From Microvirga subterranea (GTDB lineage Bacteria > Pseudomonadota > Alphaproteobacteria > Rhizobiales > Beijerinckiaceae), in assembly GCF_003350535.1 (NCBI RefSeq), contig NZ_QQBB01000005.1:62001-126000 (forward strand): a stretch of DNA of 64,000 bases, read 5' to 3'. How positions within the stretch are numbered: position 1 is the stretch's first letter; each line of letters opens with the position of its first letter. The translations under genes were made by a program, and so were the position numbers. Positions 54,307 through 61,826 of this stretch are shown here, one piece after another. The notes beneath the pieces were generated by a model. It was given only the letters and a program-made list of their open reading frames with translations. It made no database searches and was not told the origin of the DNA.

Positions 54307-54325
54307 GGACCACAACGCGGGCTTC
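54295..54325 (+). terminator. Terminator hairpin after permease gene
   Basis: GAAGCCCGCGTT, loop GGACCAC, AACGCGGGCTTC: a perfect 12-bp stem, with CTCGTTTGG after it. It overlaps the EcfG promoter. Confidence 0.7.
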
Positions 54326-54400
54326 CTCGTTTGGAAGTCCGGTTTTCATGCGTCGCGAAGGGTCCTCCGGGCCCATTCTCCCCTTTCAGACGGACATGCC

Positions 54401-55261
54401 ATGAGCCCTGACCAGAACCAGACTTTGCCGCCTCAGACCCAAGAGCAGCAGCCCGGTCGCGAGACCCAGATGAACCCGAGGCCGGATTACGAGCCCCGCT
54501 ACCCGGGCAGCGGACGGCTCAAGGACAAAGTCGCCCTCGTGACGGGCGGGGACAGCGGCATTGGCCGTGCGGTCGCGGTCCTCTTCGCCCGGGAAGGTGC
54601 GAGCGTCGCCATCGTCTACCTCAATGAAGGAGAGGACGCACAGGAGACGAAACGGCTGGTGGAGCGGGAAGGCGGCCGATGCGTCACGATTGCAGGCGAC
54701 ATCGGAGATCCCGGCTTCGCACGTGCCGCCGTCGACCGGACCATCAAGGAGTTCGGAAAGCTGGACGTTCTGGTCAACAACGCCGCCGAGCAGCATCCGA
54801 AAAAGGACATCGCCGAGATCACGCCGGAGCAGATCGAGCGCACCTTCCGCACGAACATCTTCGGGTACTTTCACGTGACGCAGGCCGCCATGCCGCACCT
54901 GAAAGAGGGCGCCGCGATCATCAACACGACGTCGGTGACGGCCTATCGCGGAAGCTCGGAGCTGCTGGACTACAGCGCCACAAAGGGGGCGATCGTGGCC
55001 TTCAACCGGTCCCTGGCGCAGAAGCTTGCGGAGAAGAAGATCCGGGTCAACGGCGTCGCGCCCGGCCCGATCTGGACGCCGCTCATTCCGTCGACCTTCG
55101 ATGCCGACAAGGTGAAGAGCTTCGGGGCCAATACGCCGATGAAGCGGCCGGGGCAGCCGAACGAGGTCGCTCCGTCGTACCTGTTCCTGGCCTGCGCGGA
55201 TTCCTCCTACATCACAGGTTCGGTGCTGCATCCCAACGGCGGCGACGCGACGGAATCCTGA
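54401..55261 (+). CDS. Short-chain dehydrogenase (YghA/GsdB-like stress SDR)
   Basis: 286 aa, ATG at 54401. A ~40-residue polar, Gln/Pro-rich N-terminus precedes KVALVTGGDSGIGRAVAVLF, the NAD(P) loop; NNAAEQHPKKDI and LLDYSATKGAIVAFNRSLAQ carry the catalytic set (Ser, Tyr, Lys). This type, with the extended N-terminus and GGDSGIG, is common in the general stress response and is annotated as glucose or aldehyde dehydrogenase; true substrate unknown. The EcfG promoter upstream fits stress control. A terminator follows. Confidence 0.9.
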   Translation: MSPDQNQTLPPQTQEQQPGRETQMNPRPDYEPRYPGSGRLKDKVALVTGGDSGIGRAVAVLFAREGASVAIVYLNEGEDAQETKRLVEREGGRCVTIAGDIGDPGFARAAVDRTIKEFGKLDVLVNNAAEQHPKKDIAEITPEQIERTFRTNIFGYFHVTQAAMPHLKEGAAIINTTSVTAYRGSSELLDYSATKGAIVAFNRSLAQKLAEKKIRVNGVAPGPIWTPLIPSTFDADKVKSFGANTPMKRPGQPNEVAPSYLFLACADSSYITGSVLHPNGGDATES

Positions 55262-55272
55262 TCGAAACGAAA

Positions 55273-55300
55273 AAGGGCGGCTCCGGAAGGAGCCGCCCTT
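55273..55300 (+). terminator. Terminator after SDR gene
   Basis: AAGGGCGGCTCC, loop GGAA, GGAGCCGCCCTT: a perfect 12-bp stem 11 bases after the stop. Confidence 0.8.
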
Positions 55301-55326
55301 GTCCTTATGGCCTTGAAGGAAAACGC

Positions 55327-55536
55327 TTACCGACGACGCCGAACCCGGACGGGCACAAGCGAAGGAGCCGGGGAGGACACTGACAGGGCAAAGAAGAGCA
55401 TCAGCGCGGAGAGAGATCCGCCAATGAGAAAAAGTACTTCCGCGATCTCGACCTGCGAAGCCAAGCCGGTGACGGCAGCAAACGCCGTCAGGATCGTGAA
55501 GAAGAGAAATGCTCGAAGGGCAATGGCCTTGTTCAT
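55327..55536 (-). CDS. Small membrane protein under an EcfG-type promoter
   Basis: 69 aa from the ATG at 55536 (GGGAGA before it; an ATG at 55590 lies in the promoter). Two hydrophobic helices: ALRAFLFFTILTAFAAVTGL and VLFLIGGSLSALMLFFALSV, then an Arg-rich tail. Family not recognised. An exact EcfG-type promoter lies 28 bases upstream of the ATG, so it is probably a stress-induced membrane protein. Confidence 0.7.
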   Translation of the reverse strand: MNKAIALRAFLFFTILTAFAAVTGLASQVEIAEVLFLIGGSLSALMLFFALSVSSPAPSLVPVRVRRRR

Positions 55537-55563
55537 CGAATCTGTCTCCCAAGTGTTCTGGGA

Positions 55564-55588
55564 AACGTGGTGACGGGATGTCGGTTCC
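55564..55588 (-). promoter_or_regulatory. EcfG-type promoter (GGAAC-N16-CGTT) for the 55327-55536 gene
   Basis: On the minus strand GGAAC (55584-55588), 16 bases, CGTT (55564-55567). Exact consensus. Confidence 0.75.
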
Positions 55589-55657
55589 ATACCTAGCCTG
55601 GTCTCCTTCTTTACTTTTCGTCACCCTTTAAAAACTGTCCAAATGAGTCTTTTTCAC

Positions 55658-55683
55658 GGAACCCCACAGTCTCGCTTGACGTT
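55658..55683 (+). promoter_or_regulatory. EcfG-type promoter (GGAAC-N17-CGTT) for the DUF1328 gene
   Basis: GGAAC at 55658-55662, 17 bases, CGTT at 55680-55683. Lies 50 bases before the ATG at 55734. Confidence 0.7.
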
Positions 55684-55733
55684 GGTTGGGTATCATCGGC
55701 TCCGGTCGATTGTCAGTAATGCGAGGTAACACC

Positions 55734-55907
55734 ATGCTCGGTTGGGCTGTCACTTTTCTCATCATCGCGCTCGTTGCGGCTCTCTTCGGCTTCGGCGGCA
55801 TCGCCGGCACGGCGGTCGAGATCGCCAAGCTCATCTTCTTCGTCGCGATCGTCCTCTTCGCCATCTCGGCCGTGGTCGGCCTGATGCGCGGACGCAATCC
55901 AATGTGA
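55734..55907 (+). CDS. DUF1328 (YtjA) small membrane protein
   Basis: 57 aa, two membrane helices: [20 protein letters not shown], then [20 protein letters not shown]. This is the full DUF1328 signature. GAGG lies eight bases before the ATG; the frame open from 55686 includes the promoter region and is not the start. Often stress-induced in this group. Function unknown. Confidence 0.92.
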   Translation: MLGWAVTFLIIALVAALFGFGGIAGTAVEIAKLIFFVAIVLFAISAVVGLMRGRNPM

Positions 55908-55932
55908 CGCAGGTTCACCTGCGCCGAATGAG

Positions 55933-55957
55933 AACGCCGCCTCCCTAAGGCGGCGTT
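55933..55957 (+). terminator. Terminator after DUF1328 gene
   Basis: AACGCCGCC, loop TCCCTAA, GGCGGCGTT followed by TTT. Confidence 0.8.
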
Positions 55958-56000
55958 TTTCATGTGGGGAGAAGGAGCGAGAGCCGCAATGAGGCGGGGG

Positions 56001-56549
56001 TCAGACCGAACTCTGGAGAGCGGCGCGGGTCATGCTGTCCGGGCCGAGGTCATCGACGTCGTTGACGTTGAGCACGGAGGCCAAGCGGAAGCGGGCGCGG
56101 TTGACGCGGCTCTTGATGGTTCCCACGGCGCAACCGCAGATGCTCGCGGCTTCCTCGTAGGAGAAACCGGAGGCGCCGACGAGGAGGAGGGCCTCCCGCT
56201 GGTCGTGGGGAAGCTTCGCGAGCGCGGTCCGGAAATCCTCGAAATCGAGCCTGGAGCCCTGCTCGGGCTGGACCTTCAAGCGGCCCGCATAGGAGCCGTC
56301 GGGGTCTTCGACCTCCCGGCGCCGCTTCCGGTACTCGGAATGGAAAAGATTTCGCAGGATCGTGAAGAGCCAGGCGTTCAGGTTGGTGCCGGGCTCAAAT
56401 CGGTGGAGGTTGGACAGGGCACGGAGGAGGGTGTCCTGGACGAGGTCGTCTGCCCGGTCGATCTGACCCGAAAGGGAAATTGCAAAAGCCCGGAGACTGG
56501 GAACGGCCGCAAGGAGAGCGTCTCGGAGATCTGGCTCCGGCTGCGTCAT
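56001..56549 (-). CDS. ecfG: General stress sigma factor EcfG
   Basis: 182 aa ECF sigma factor (ECF15 group) that directs RNA polymerase to GGAAC/CGTT promoters. Region 2: LLAAVPSLRAFAISLSGQID and RADDLVQDTLLRALSNLHRF; FTILRNLFHSEYRKRRREV ends it. Region 4: LPHDQREALLLVGASGFSYE, EAASICGCAVGTIKSRVNRA. Its ATG overlaps the nepR stop (ATGA), the standard nepR-ecfG arrangement. NepR should hold it inactive until phosphorylated PhyR takes NepR away. Confidence 0.95.
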   Translation of the reverse strand: MTQPEPDLRDALLAAVPSLRAFAISLSGQIDRADDLVQDTLLRALSNLHRFEPGTNLNAWLFTILRNLFHSEYRKRRREVEDPDGSYAGRLKVQPEQGSRLDFEDFRTALAKLPHDQREALLLVGASGFSYEEAASICGCAVGTIKSRVNRARFRLASVLNVNDVDDLGPDSMTRAALQSSV

Positions 56550-56770
56550 GTGGACCTCTCCTGGTCCTTCTCTTCGAGGAGGTCGAGCAGGTTCCTGAAG
56601 CGGTCGGGCACCGGCTGCTGCACCAACTCGTCGTACATCGCGCGCAATTGGTCGCCGATACGCTTCTGGCTGGTGCTGTCGAGCTTCGGATCGGATTCAA
56701 GCTTGTCGCTCAGGGAGCCTTCCGGAATGACCCGTGCCAGCTTGTTTCCCTTCTCACCCGTCATCTGCAT
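56546..56770 (-). CDS. nepR: Anti-sigma factor NepR
   Basis: 74 aa. The core is KRIGDQLRAMYDELVQQPVP followed by DRFRNLLDLLEE, the conserved NepR motif that clamps the sigma factor or PhyR. Flanking parts are polar and disordered, as usual. Starts at the ATG at 56770 (an ATG two codons downstream, at 56764, is also possible). An EcfG-type promoter lies directly upstream, so the pair is self-activating. Confidence 0.95.
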   Translation of the reverse strand: MQMTGEKGNKLARVIPEGSLSDKLESDPKLDSTSQKRIGDQLRAMYDELVQQPVPDRFRNLLDLLEEKDQERST

Positions 56771-56838
56771 CCCCTTGCGATCCCTGATTCTTACGGGATA
56801 GCCAACCTTGGCAGTATTTCATATTGGTTTCAGGCAAC

Positions 56839-56863
56839 AACGCATATCATTGCCAGGAGTTCC
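56839..56863 (-). promoter_or_regulatory. EcfG-type promoter of nepR-ecfG
   Basis: Minus strand: GGAAC (56859-56863), 16 bases, CGTT (56839-56842); exact match to the consensus, ~70 bases before the nepR ATG. Confidence 0.85.
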
Positions 56864-56870
56864 AAAGAGT

Positions 56871-56895
56871 GGAACTTTTGCATGCCTGCCGAGTT
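56871..56895 (+). promoter_or_regulatory. EcfG-type promoter of phyR
   Basis: Plus strand: GGAAC (56871-56875), 16 bases, AGTT (56892-56895), one mismatch in the -10. It is only 7 bases from the divergent nepR-ecfG -35. Confidence 0.6.
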
Positions 56896-56942
56896 GAATG
56901 GACCGTATCGGTAACGAGTCTAAAGCACATAAGGGGAAGCGA

Positions 56943-57746
56943 ATGTCGACAGCTCAGCTTGTCGTCCAGCACTTACCGTATCTTCGTCGTTATGCCCGCG
57001 CTCTGACCGGCAGTCAGATGGCTGGCGATGCCTATGTAGCGGCCACCCTCGAGACGCTTGTGAGCGAGCCGGAGACCATCGGGCCCTCCGGGAACGTCAA
57101 GGTCGAGCTCTTCCAGGTCTTCACCCGCATCTGGAATTCGCTTTCGGTCAACGGCCGCAGCGAGCAGATCCAGCGCGACCTGCCGGCGGAGGTCCGCCTT
57201 GGCCAGATCACCCCATTGCCCCGGCAGGCGTTCCTCCTCTCCTGCCTCGAAGGGTTCGGCGAGGAAGAGGTCGGTCAGATCCTGGGCGTCGATACGCAGA
57301 CGGTTCGCGACCTCGTCGACGAAGCCGGGCGCGAACTCGCGGCCGACATGGCGACCGACATCCTCATCATCGAGGACGAGCCGCTGATCGCCATGGATCT
57401 TGAGGCCCTCGTCGAAGGACTCGGTCACAATGTCACGGGTGTCGCCCGGACCCGGACCGAGGCGGTCAAGCTTGCCTCCACGAAGCAGCCTGGCCTGATC
57501 CTGGCAGATATCCAGCTCGCCGACGGCAGCTCGGGCCTCGACGCCGTGAATGATCTGCTGAAGTCCTTCGAAGTGCCGGTGATCTTCATCACCGCCTATC
57601 CGGAGCGCTTCCTGACCGGTGAGCGGCCGGAGCCCGCCTTCCTCATCGCCAAGCCGTTCCAGCCGGCCAATGTCTCTGCCGTGATCAGCCAGGCGCTGTT
57701 CTTCCAGCAGAGTGCCCGTCGCCGCGAGGTGCGGGCGACCGCCTGA
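56943..57746 (+). CDS. phyR: General stress response regulator PhyR
   Basis: 267 aa from the ATG at 56943. Residues ~1-130 are a sigma-factor-like domain (LVVQHLPYLRRYARALTGSQ, LPRQAFLLSCLEGFGEEEVG) and ~138-260 a receiver (ILIIEDEPLIAMDLEALVEG, then LILADIQLADGSSG with Asp189 and the C-terminal AKPFQPANVSAV). On phosphorylation PhyR mimics the sigma factor and sequesters NepR, freeing EcfG. The gene is divergent from nepR-ecfG, the common layout in this order. The kinase is not adjacent. A terminator follows. Confidence 0.96.
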   Translation: MSTAQLVVQHLPYLRRYARALTGSQMAGDAYVAATLETLVSEPETIGPSGNVKVELFQVFTRIWNSLSVNGRSEQIQRDLPAEVRLGQITPLPRQAFLLSCLEGFGEEEVGQILGVDTQTVRDLVDEAGRELAADMATDILIIEDEPLIAMDLEALVEGLGHNVTGVARTRTEAVKLASTKQPGLILADIQLADGSSGLDAVNDLLKSFEVPVIFITAYPERFLTGERPEPAFLIAKPFQPANVSAVISQALFFQQSARRREVRATA

Positions 57747-57772
57747 CCTAAGGTTCACATCCATCAATGTAG

Positions 57773-57798
57773 AAAGCCCGGCCGTCGAGCCGGGCTTT
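57773..57798 (+). terminator. Terminator after phyR
   Basis: AAAGCCCGGC, loop CGTCGA, GCCGGGCTTT followed by TT. Perfect 10-bp stem, 26 bases after the stop. Confidence 0.85.
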
Positions 57799-57830
57799 TT
57801 CATTACTGCAAAGCTTCGAGGAAATAAAAA

Positions 57831-57852
57831 AGACGGGCCATAAGGCCCGTCT
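57831..57852 (-). terminator. Second hairpin, T run on the minus strand
   Basis: AGACGGGCC, loop ATAA, GGCCCGTCT. On the minus strand it is followed by TTTTTATTTC, so it would end a minus-strand transcript, but no minus-strand gene is recognised upstream of it. Confidence 0.55.
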
Positions 57853-57975
57853 CAAGGTGCCGGCCAATGCACAAGGGGAATGCGGGGAGGACCAGGAGGC
57901 CGGTGCTTAAAGAACGCGGCCCGTCAATTAAAGGTTCCAAGTAAATTATTACCTTTTTGCAGTAGATTTCCGCTT

Positions 57976-58000
57976 GGAACGGGACGGATACGGTCGCGTT
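57976..58000 (+). promoter_or_regulatory. EcfG-type promoter (GGAAC-N16-CGTT) for the 58042 gene
   Basis: GGAAC at 57976-57980, 16 bases, CGTT at 57997-58000; 41 bases before the ATG. Confidence 0.8.
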
Positions 58001-58041
58001 GTTTTGCCAAACGGTGCAGCTGGGAAAGCAGGAGACTAGGG

Positions 58042-58578
58042 ATGTTCCGCACGACCGCAACCTTGATCGGCATGGCCGGTGCGGCCGTTCTGGCAGGCGG
58101 CTTGGCTCCGAATGCCTTCGGCACGGTGTCTCTGGCGAAGTCCGACACCGCCCTTGATCGCGCGGCTCTGACCCAGCAGGTCATGGCATCGGCGAAGACA
58201 TCCCGGCTCCAGGAGCCGTCGCCGTCCCAGGATCGGCAGACCGTCACGGTCGTCGAACTGGTCGGGATGAGCCAAGCCACGGTGATCCTGCGGGATCGCG
58301 ACGGCCGCGTCCTCTACAAGTCCGATCCCCAGGCGGGCACCACCACGTTCTCGAAGAATACGGACCTTCCCGTGGTGACGCTCAAGGAAGAGGAGCGGGG
58401 ACCAGCGGTGCAGCAGCATCCGACGGTCCGTCGCGAGGGAAACGAGACCCCTGCGACAACCCCGCAGAAGCGCCGCAACCCGGTCGGGTGCGTGGGTGAC
58501 GTCAGTCCGCTCGCCCGGGCGAGCGCGGATCGATCCCCGAGCCTCTGCCTCGCTCTTCTGGACCAGTCACTGACCTGA
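58042..58578 (+). CDS. Secreted hypothetical protein under EcfG control
   Basis: 178 aa, ATG at 58042 with GGAG eight bases before it. MFRTTATLIGMAGAAVLAGG then LAPNAFGTV is a signal peptide. The mature part has a single strand-rich stretch TVTVVELVGMSQATVILRDR, a charged middle (LKEEERGPAVQQHPTVRREG) and a C-terminus with two Cys (CVGDVSPLARASADRSPSLC) that could form a disulfide. No family recognised. The EcfG-type promoter makes it a candidate stress-induced periplasmic protein. Confidence 0.7.
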   Translation: MFRTTATLIGMAGAAVLAGGLAPNAFGTVSLAKSDTALDRAALTQQVMASAKTSRLQEPSPSQDRQTVTVVELVGMSQATVILRDRDGRVLYKSDPQAGTTTFSKNTDLPVVTLKEEERGPAVQQHPTVRREGNETPATTPQKRRNPVGCVGDVSPLARASADRSPSLCLALLDQSLT

Positions 58579-58608
58579 GCAGCCTCTTTACGAAGGGCTG
58601 GGGGCCCA

Positions 58609-60471
58609 GTGGAGTGTGAGTGCGTGAACGATAGTGCCGTTGAGACGCTGGAGCGTCGCCGACTGTTCGCCCGGTTCTGGCGGACGGCCTCGGGTTTCTG
58701 GACCGGGCAGCGGAAGCGGGAAGCTTGGTTCCTGACCCTGACCCTTCTGGCGATCATTCTGGGCCAGCTCTTCATCCAATATCGGCTGAACGTCTGGAAC
58801 CGTGAGGTTTTCGATGCGCTGGAGAAGCGCGACATCTCGCTCGTCGGGTGGTACGCGCTGATTTTCGCGCCCCTCGCGCTTGCGGCGGTCGCCTTCAACG
58901 TTGCCTCCGTGTGGGGGCGCCTGACGACGCAACGCGCCTGGAGAGCCTGGCTCACGGACCATCAAATCGATCGCTGGCTGCGGAATGGACGCTACTACCA
59001 GCTCAATCTGGTCCGCGGCGAGCATCAGAACCCGGAATTCAGGATCGCCGACGATACCCGTATCGCGACCGAGTCCCCGGTTGACTTCGCCTTTGGCGTC
59101 ACGACCGCGGTTCTGACGGCGATCACCTTCATCGGCGTGCTCTGGGCCGTGGGTGGGGCGTTGTCCTTCGACTGGAACGGGCGGACGATCAACATTCCCG
59201 GCTATCTGGTGTTCGTGGCGCTTGCTTACTCGATCGTCACAACGACCGCGATGCTCTTCATCGGCCGCCGCTTCGTGCAGGTCGCGGAAGGCAAGAACCA
59301 GTCCGAGGCCGAGTTCCGCTATGCGGCGACCCGGTTGCGCGAGAACGGCGAAAGCATCGCGCTTCTTGGGGGCGAGCCGGAGGAGCGCAGCGGCCTGAGC
59401 ATCGCGCTCGGGAACGTGATCATGCAATGGCGCGAGCTGTGCGGACAGTACATGCGCACGACAGTCGTCTCGTACAGCAACTTCGTGCTGGCGCCCGTCA
59501 TTCCCATTTTGCTCTGCGCCCCGAAGTATCTGGCCGGCACCATGTCGCTCGGCGAGGTCATGCAGGCCTCGGCCGCCTTCGTGACGGTCCAGCAATCCTT
59601 CAACTGGCTCATGGAGAATTATCCGAAGCTCGCCGACTGGACCGCCTCCGCGAACCGTGTGGCGGGCCTTCTCGTGTCCCTCGACCGGCTGGAGCGCGCC
59701 GAGCGGGGAGGGGCGGGCCATATCCGGAGAACCGAGGAAGGGACCGAAGCGGAGCTCGAGCTCTGCGATGTCTCCGTCACCCTCGACGACGGCACTGCGG
59801 TGGTCGACGAGACCCGCGTGCGGATCGACCGGGGCGAGAAGGTTCTCGTGGTCGGCGAGTCCGGCGCCGGCAAGAGCACCCTGATCCGTGCCATCGCGGG
59901 CCTTTGGCCCTGGGGCGAGGGTGAGATTTCCATCCGCAAGGGTGCGAAGCTGTTCTTCATGCCCCAGCGTCCCTACGTGCCTGTCGGCACGCTCAAGCAC
60001 GCCGTCGCCTACCCCAATCCGACGGAGAGCATCTCGGACGACGATGTGGTGAAGGCCCTCAAGGATGCGGGGCTCGGGCACCTGACGGACAGGGTCAACG
60101 ACCAAGGAGTGCCATGGGAGCGGACCCTGTCGGGCGGCGAGCAGCAGCGCCTGACCTTCGCGCAGCTCTTCATCCAGAAGCCGGACATCATTGTCATGGA
60201 CGAGGCGACGTCGGCTCTCGACCCGGAGACGCAGGAACGGCTCATGGAGCGTTTAGGCGAGAGGCTGCCGGATGCCGCGATGATCAGCGTCGGCCATCGA
60301 CCGGAGCTGGAGGTCTTCCACAACCGGCGCCTTGTCCTGGCAAGGCGCAAGCACGGTTCACGCCTCATCGCCGATGAACACCTGTCGGCCGAGAATTCCA
60401 CCCTCCGGCAGACGCTCGCACGCCTCTTCAACAGGCGCAGGGTCATGGAGGGTGAAAAGCTGCGGCAATGA
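58609..60471 (+). CDS. SbmA/BacA-like ABC transporter, permease and ATPase fused
   Basis: 620 aa from a GTG at 58609 (another GTG at 58624 is possible). The permease half is of the SbmA/BacA type: REAWFLTLTLLAIILGQLFI, YRLNVWNREVFDALEKRD, and LTDHQIDRWLRNGRYYQLNL with NPEFRIADDTR, a hallmark. Five or six membrane segments. The ATPase has Walker A GESGAGKST, signature LSGGEQQRL and Walker B IIVMDEATSALD. Related proteins (YddA, Rv1819c, BacA-related) import peptides or cobalamin. Substrate unknown here; not clearly under EcfG control. Confidence 0.9.
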   Translation: MECECVNDSAVETLERRRLFARFWRTASGFWTGQRKREAWFLTLTLLAIILGQLFIQYRLNVWNREVFDALEKRDISLVGWYALIFAPLALAAVAFNVASVWGRLTTQRAWRAWLTDHQIDRWLRNGRYYQLNLVRGEHQNPEFRIADDTRIATESPVDFAFGVTTAVLTAITFIGVLWAVGGALSFDWNGRTINIPGYLVFVALAYSIVTTTAMLFIGRRFVQVAEGKNQSEAEFRYAATRLRENGESIALLGGEPEERSGLSIALGNVIMQWRELCGQYMRTTVVSYSNFVLAPVIPILLCAPKYLAGTMSLGEVMQASAAFVTVQQSFNWLMENYPKLADWTASANRVAGLLVSLDRLERAERGGAGHIRRTEEGTEAELELCDVSVTLDDGTAVVDETRVRIDRGEKVLVVGESGAGKSTLIRAIAGLWPWGEGEISIRKGAKLFFMPQRPYVPVGTLKHAVAYPNPTESISDDDVVKALKDAGLGHLTDRVNDQGVPWERTLSGGEQQRLTFAQLFIQKPDIIVMDEATSALDPETQERLMERLGERLPDAAMISVGHRPELEVFHNRRLVLARRKHGSRLIADEHLSAENSTLRQTLARLFNRRRVMEGEKLRQ

Positions 60472-60646
60472 ACGAGATAGGGTGGAACTTCGGCCCCGTC
60501 GGCGGGTTGGCCCGTTCGGCTTCTTGAAGGGTGATGCCGCTCCGAGAGGAGCGGATCAGTGCTACATGACACAATATTGTGAAGTATTGATAACGTGATT
60601 GTCTAATAGAAATTAGTTTTGTGGATGCGTTAACGCCGAGTTTCTC

Positions 60647-60671
60647 GGAACGATCCCATTTTGCTTGCGTT
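60647..60671 (+). promoter_or_regulatory. EcfG-type promoter (GGAAC-N16-CGTT) for the second PRC-barrel gene
   Basis: GGAAC at 60647-60651, 16 bases, CGTT at 60668-60671; 57 bases before the ATG. Confidence 0.8.
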
Positions 60672-60728
60672 GAACCTCAGCGCAATGTGGCGCAAACGCG
60701 ATTCAATCTACTGTCAGGAGATCAACCA

Positions 60729-61541
60729 ATGCTGAAGAAGCATATGGCGGCTTGCCTTGTTGCGACCATGTTCGCGGCGCCTGCTTTCGCACAGACTTCG
60801 ACGACACCGTCGGGCGCGACGGACCGTCCGGCGGCTTCGAGCTCCGGCTCGACGGCGACCGGCTCGAACGCCATGCAGCCCGGTGCGGCGGCCAGCCCGT
60901 CGGCAGGCTCCTCCGCCGGTTCCTCCAGCATGAACTCGTCTTCTTCCATGGGCTCTTCGGCCATGAACCAGAGTGGCGGGATGCAGGGCCAGTTCATGAC
61001 CCAGATCCAGCCGAACCAGATCATGGCCTCCAAGCTGATCGGTACGAAGGTCGTCAGCGCCAACAACGAGTCGATCGGTGACATCAACGACGTGATCGTC
61101 GACCGCAACGGTCAGGCCGTCGCCGCCGTGGTCGGCGTGGGCGGATTCCTCGGCATCGGCGAGAAGGACGTTGCGATCCCGTTCAATTCGCTCGAGTTCG
61201 CCAGCCGCGAGCAGGTGAACGCAATGAACAACAATTCGAGCAACAACAGCTCCGGCAGCAACGTCTCGACGACGGGCTCGACCGCGACCGGCACCACCGG
61301 CTCGACGGCTTCGGGCGGCGCCATGAGCGGCAACACGAATACGGCCGGCTCCACCACGGCCTCGGGCGTTTCCGGCTCGAGCAACACCAACGAGCCGGAG
61401 CGCGTCGTCCTGCGCATGACAAAGGCCGAGCTGCAGGCAGCCCCGACCTTCAATGCGGACGCGAACACGTCGACGGGTTCGGCCGGCGCTTCCTCAACCG
61501 GTACTGGTGCCTCGGGCACGACGACCGCCCCGAAGCAGTAA
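60729..61541 (+). CDS. Secreted PRC-barrel domain protein with Ser/Thr/Gly-rich tail
   Basis: ~270 aa, ATG at 60729 with AGGAG in front. MLKKHMAACLVATMFAAPAF plus AQ is the signal peptide. A Ser/Gly/Met-rich stretch, then the PRC-barrel at ~95-160 (MASKLIGTKVVSANNESIGD, VVGVGGFLGIGEKDVAIPF), then ~110 residues of Ser/Thr/Asn/Gly low complexity, interrupted by EPERVVLRMTKAELQAAPTF. Paralogue of 45905-46528, with the same short VxLxxxxKxELxxAPxF segment near the end. Exact EcfG promoter upstream. Likely an envelope stress protein. Confidence 0.88.
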   Translation: MLKKHMAACLVATMFAAPAFAQTSTTPSGATDRPAASSSGSTATGSNAMQPGAAASPSAGSSAGSSSMNSSSSMGSSAMNQSGGMQGQFMTQIQPNQIMASKLIGTKVVSANNESIGDINDVIVDRNGQAVAAVVGVGGFLGIGEKDVAIPFNSLEFASREQVNAMNNNSSNNSSGSNVSTTGSTATGTTGSTASGGAMSGNTNTAGSTTASGVSGSSNTNEPERVVLRMTKAELQAAPTFNADANTSTGSAGASSTGTGASGTTTAPKQ

Positions 61542-61561
61542 CCTCTCCCGATCCAAAGACG

Positions 61562-61586
61562 CGGCGCCTGGTTCTCCCAGGCGCCG
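61562..61586 (+). terminator. Terminator after second PRC-barrel gene
   Basis: CGGCGCCTGG, loop TTCTC, CCAGGCGCCG followed by TTTTC. Confidence 0.8.
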
Positions 61587-61608
61587 TTTTCGTTGCTGAA
61601 GGCAACAT

Positions 61609-61639
61609 AAAAGGCGCGGCCGAGAGGGCCGCGCCTTTT
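61609..61639. terminator. Second strong hairpin (bidirectional)
   Basis: AAAAGGCGCGGCC, loop GAGAG, GGCCGCGCCTTTT: a perfect 13-bp stem, T-rich on both strands, 23 bases after the first terminator. No minus-strand gene is seen to its right. Confidence 0.6.
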
Positions 61640-61772
61640 ACGGGCCGAACCAAAGGGGGCAATAAGGTCCGGCACCGCCCAATAACGCGCTCGAAGACGA
61701 GTTGTTCCAAACGGCCTCGATTTTCTTCGGCCGCTCACGGCGGAAAGCGGGAATTCGGAGTGCCTCCGGGGA

Positions 61773-61797
61773 GGAACCTCGACCGATCCGACACGTT
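61773..61797 (+). promoter_or_regulatory. EcfG-type promoter (GGAAC-N16-CGTT) for the 61827 gene
   Basis: GGAAC at 61773-61777, 16 bases, CGTT at 61794-61797; 29 bases before the ATG. Confidence 0.8.
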
Positions 61798-61826
61798 GCC
61801 ACCACATAAGACGTGCGGAGGAAGCC

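Noticed and set aside
52834..54315. Open frames of ~490 codons on both strands over the permease
   Set aside because: Arg/His/Gly-rich or Asp/Glu/Arg-rich shadows of the NCS2 permease gene, which has all TM motifs.
58588..60105. Open frame of 505 codons on the minus strand
   Set aside because: Antisense shadow of the SbmA/BacA-like ABC gene.
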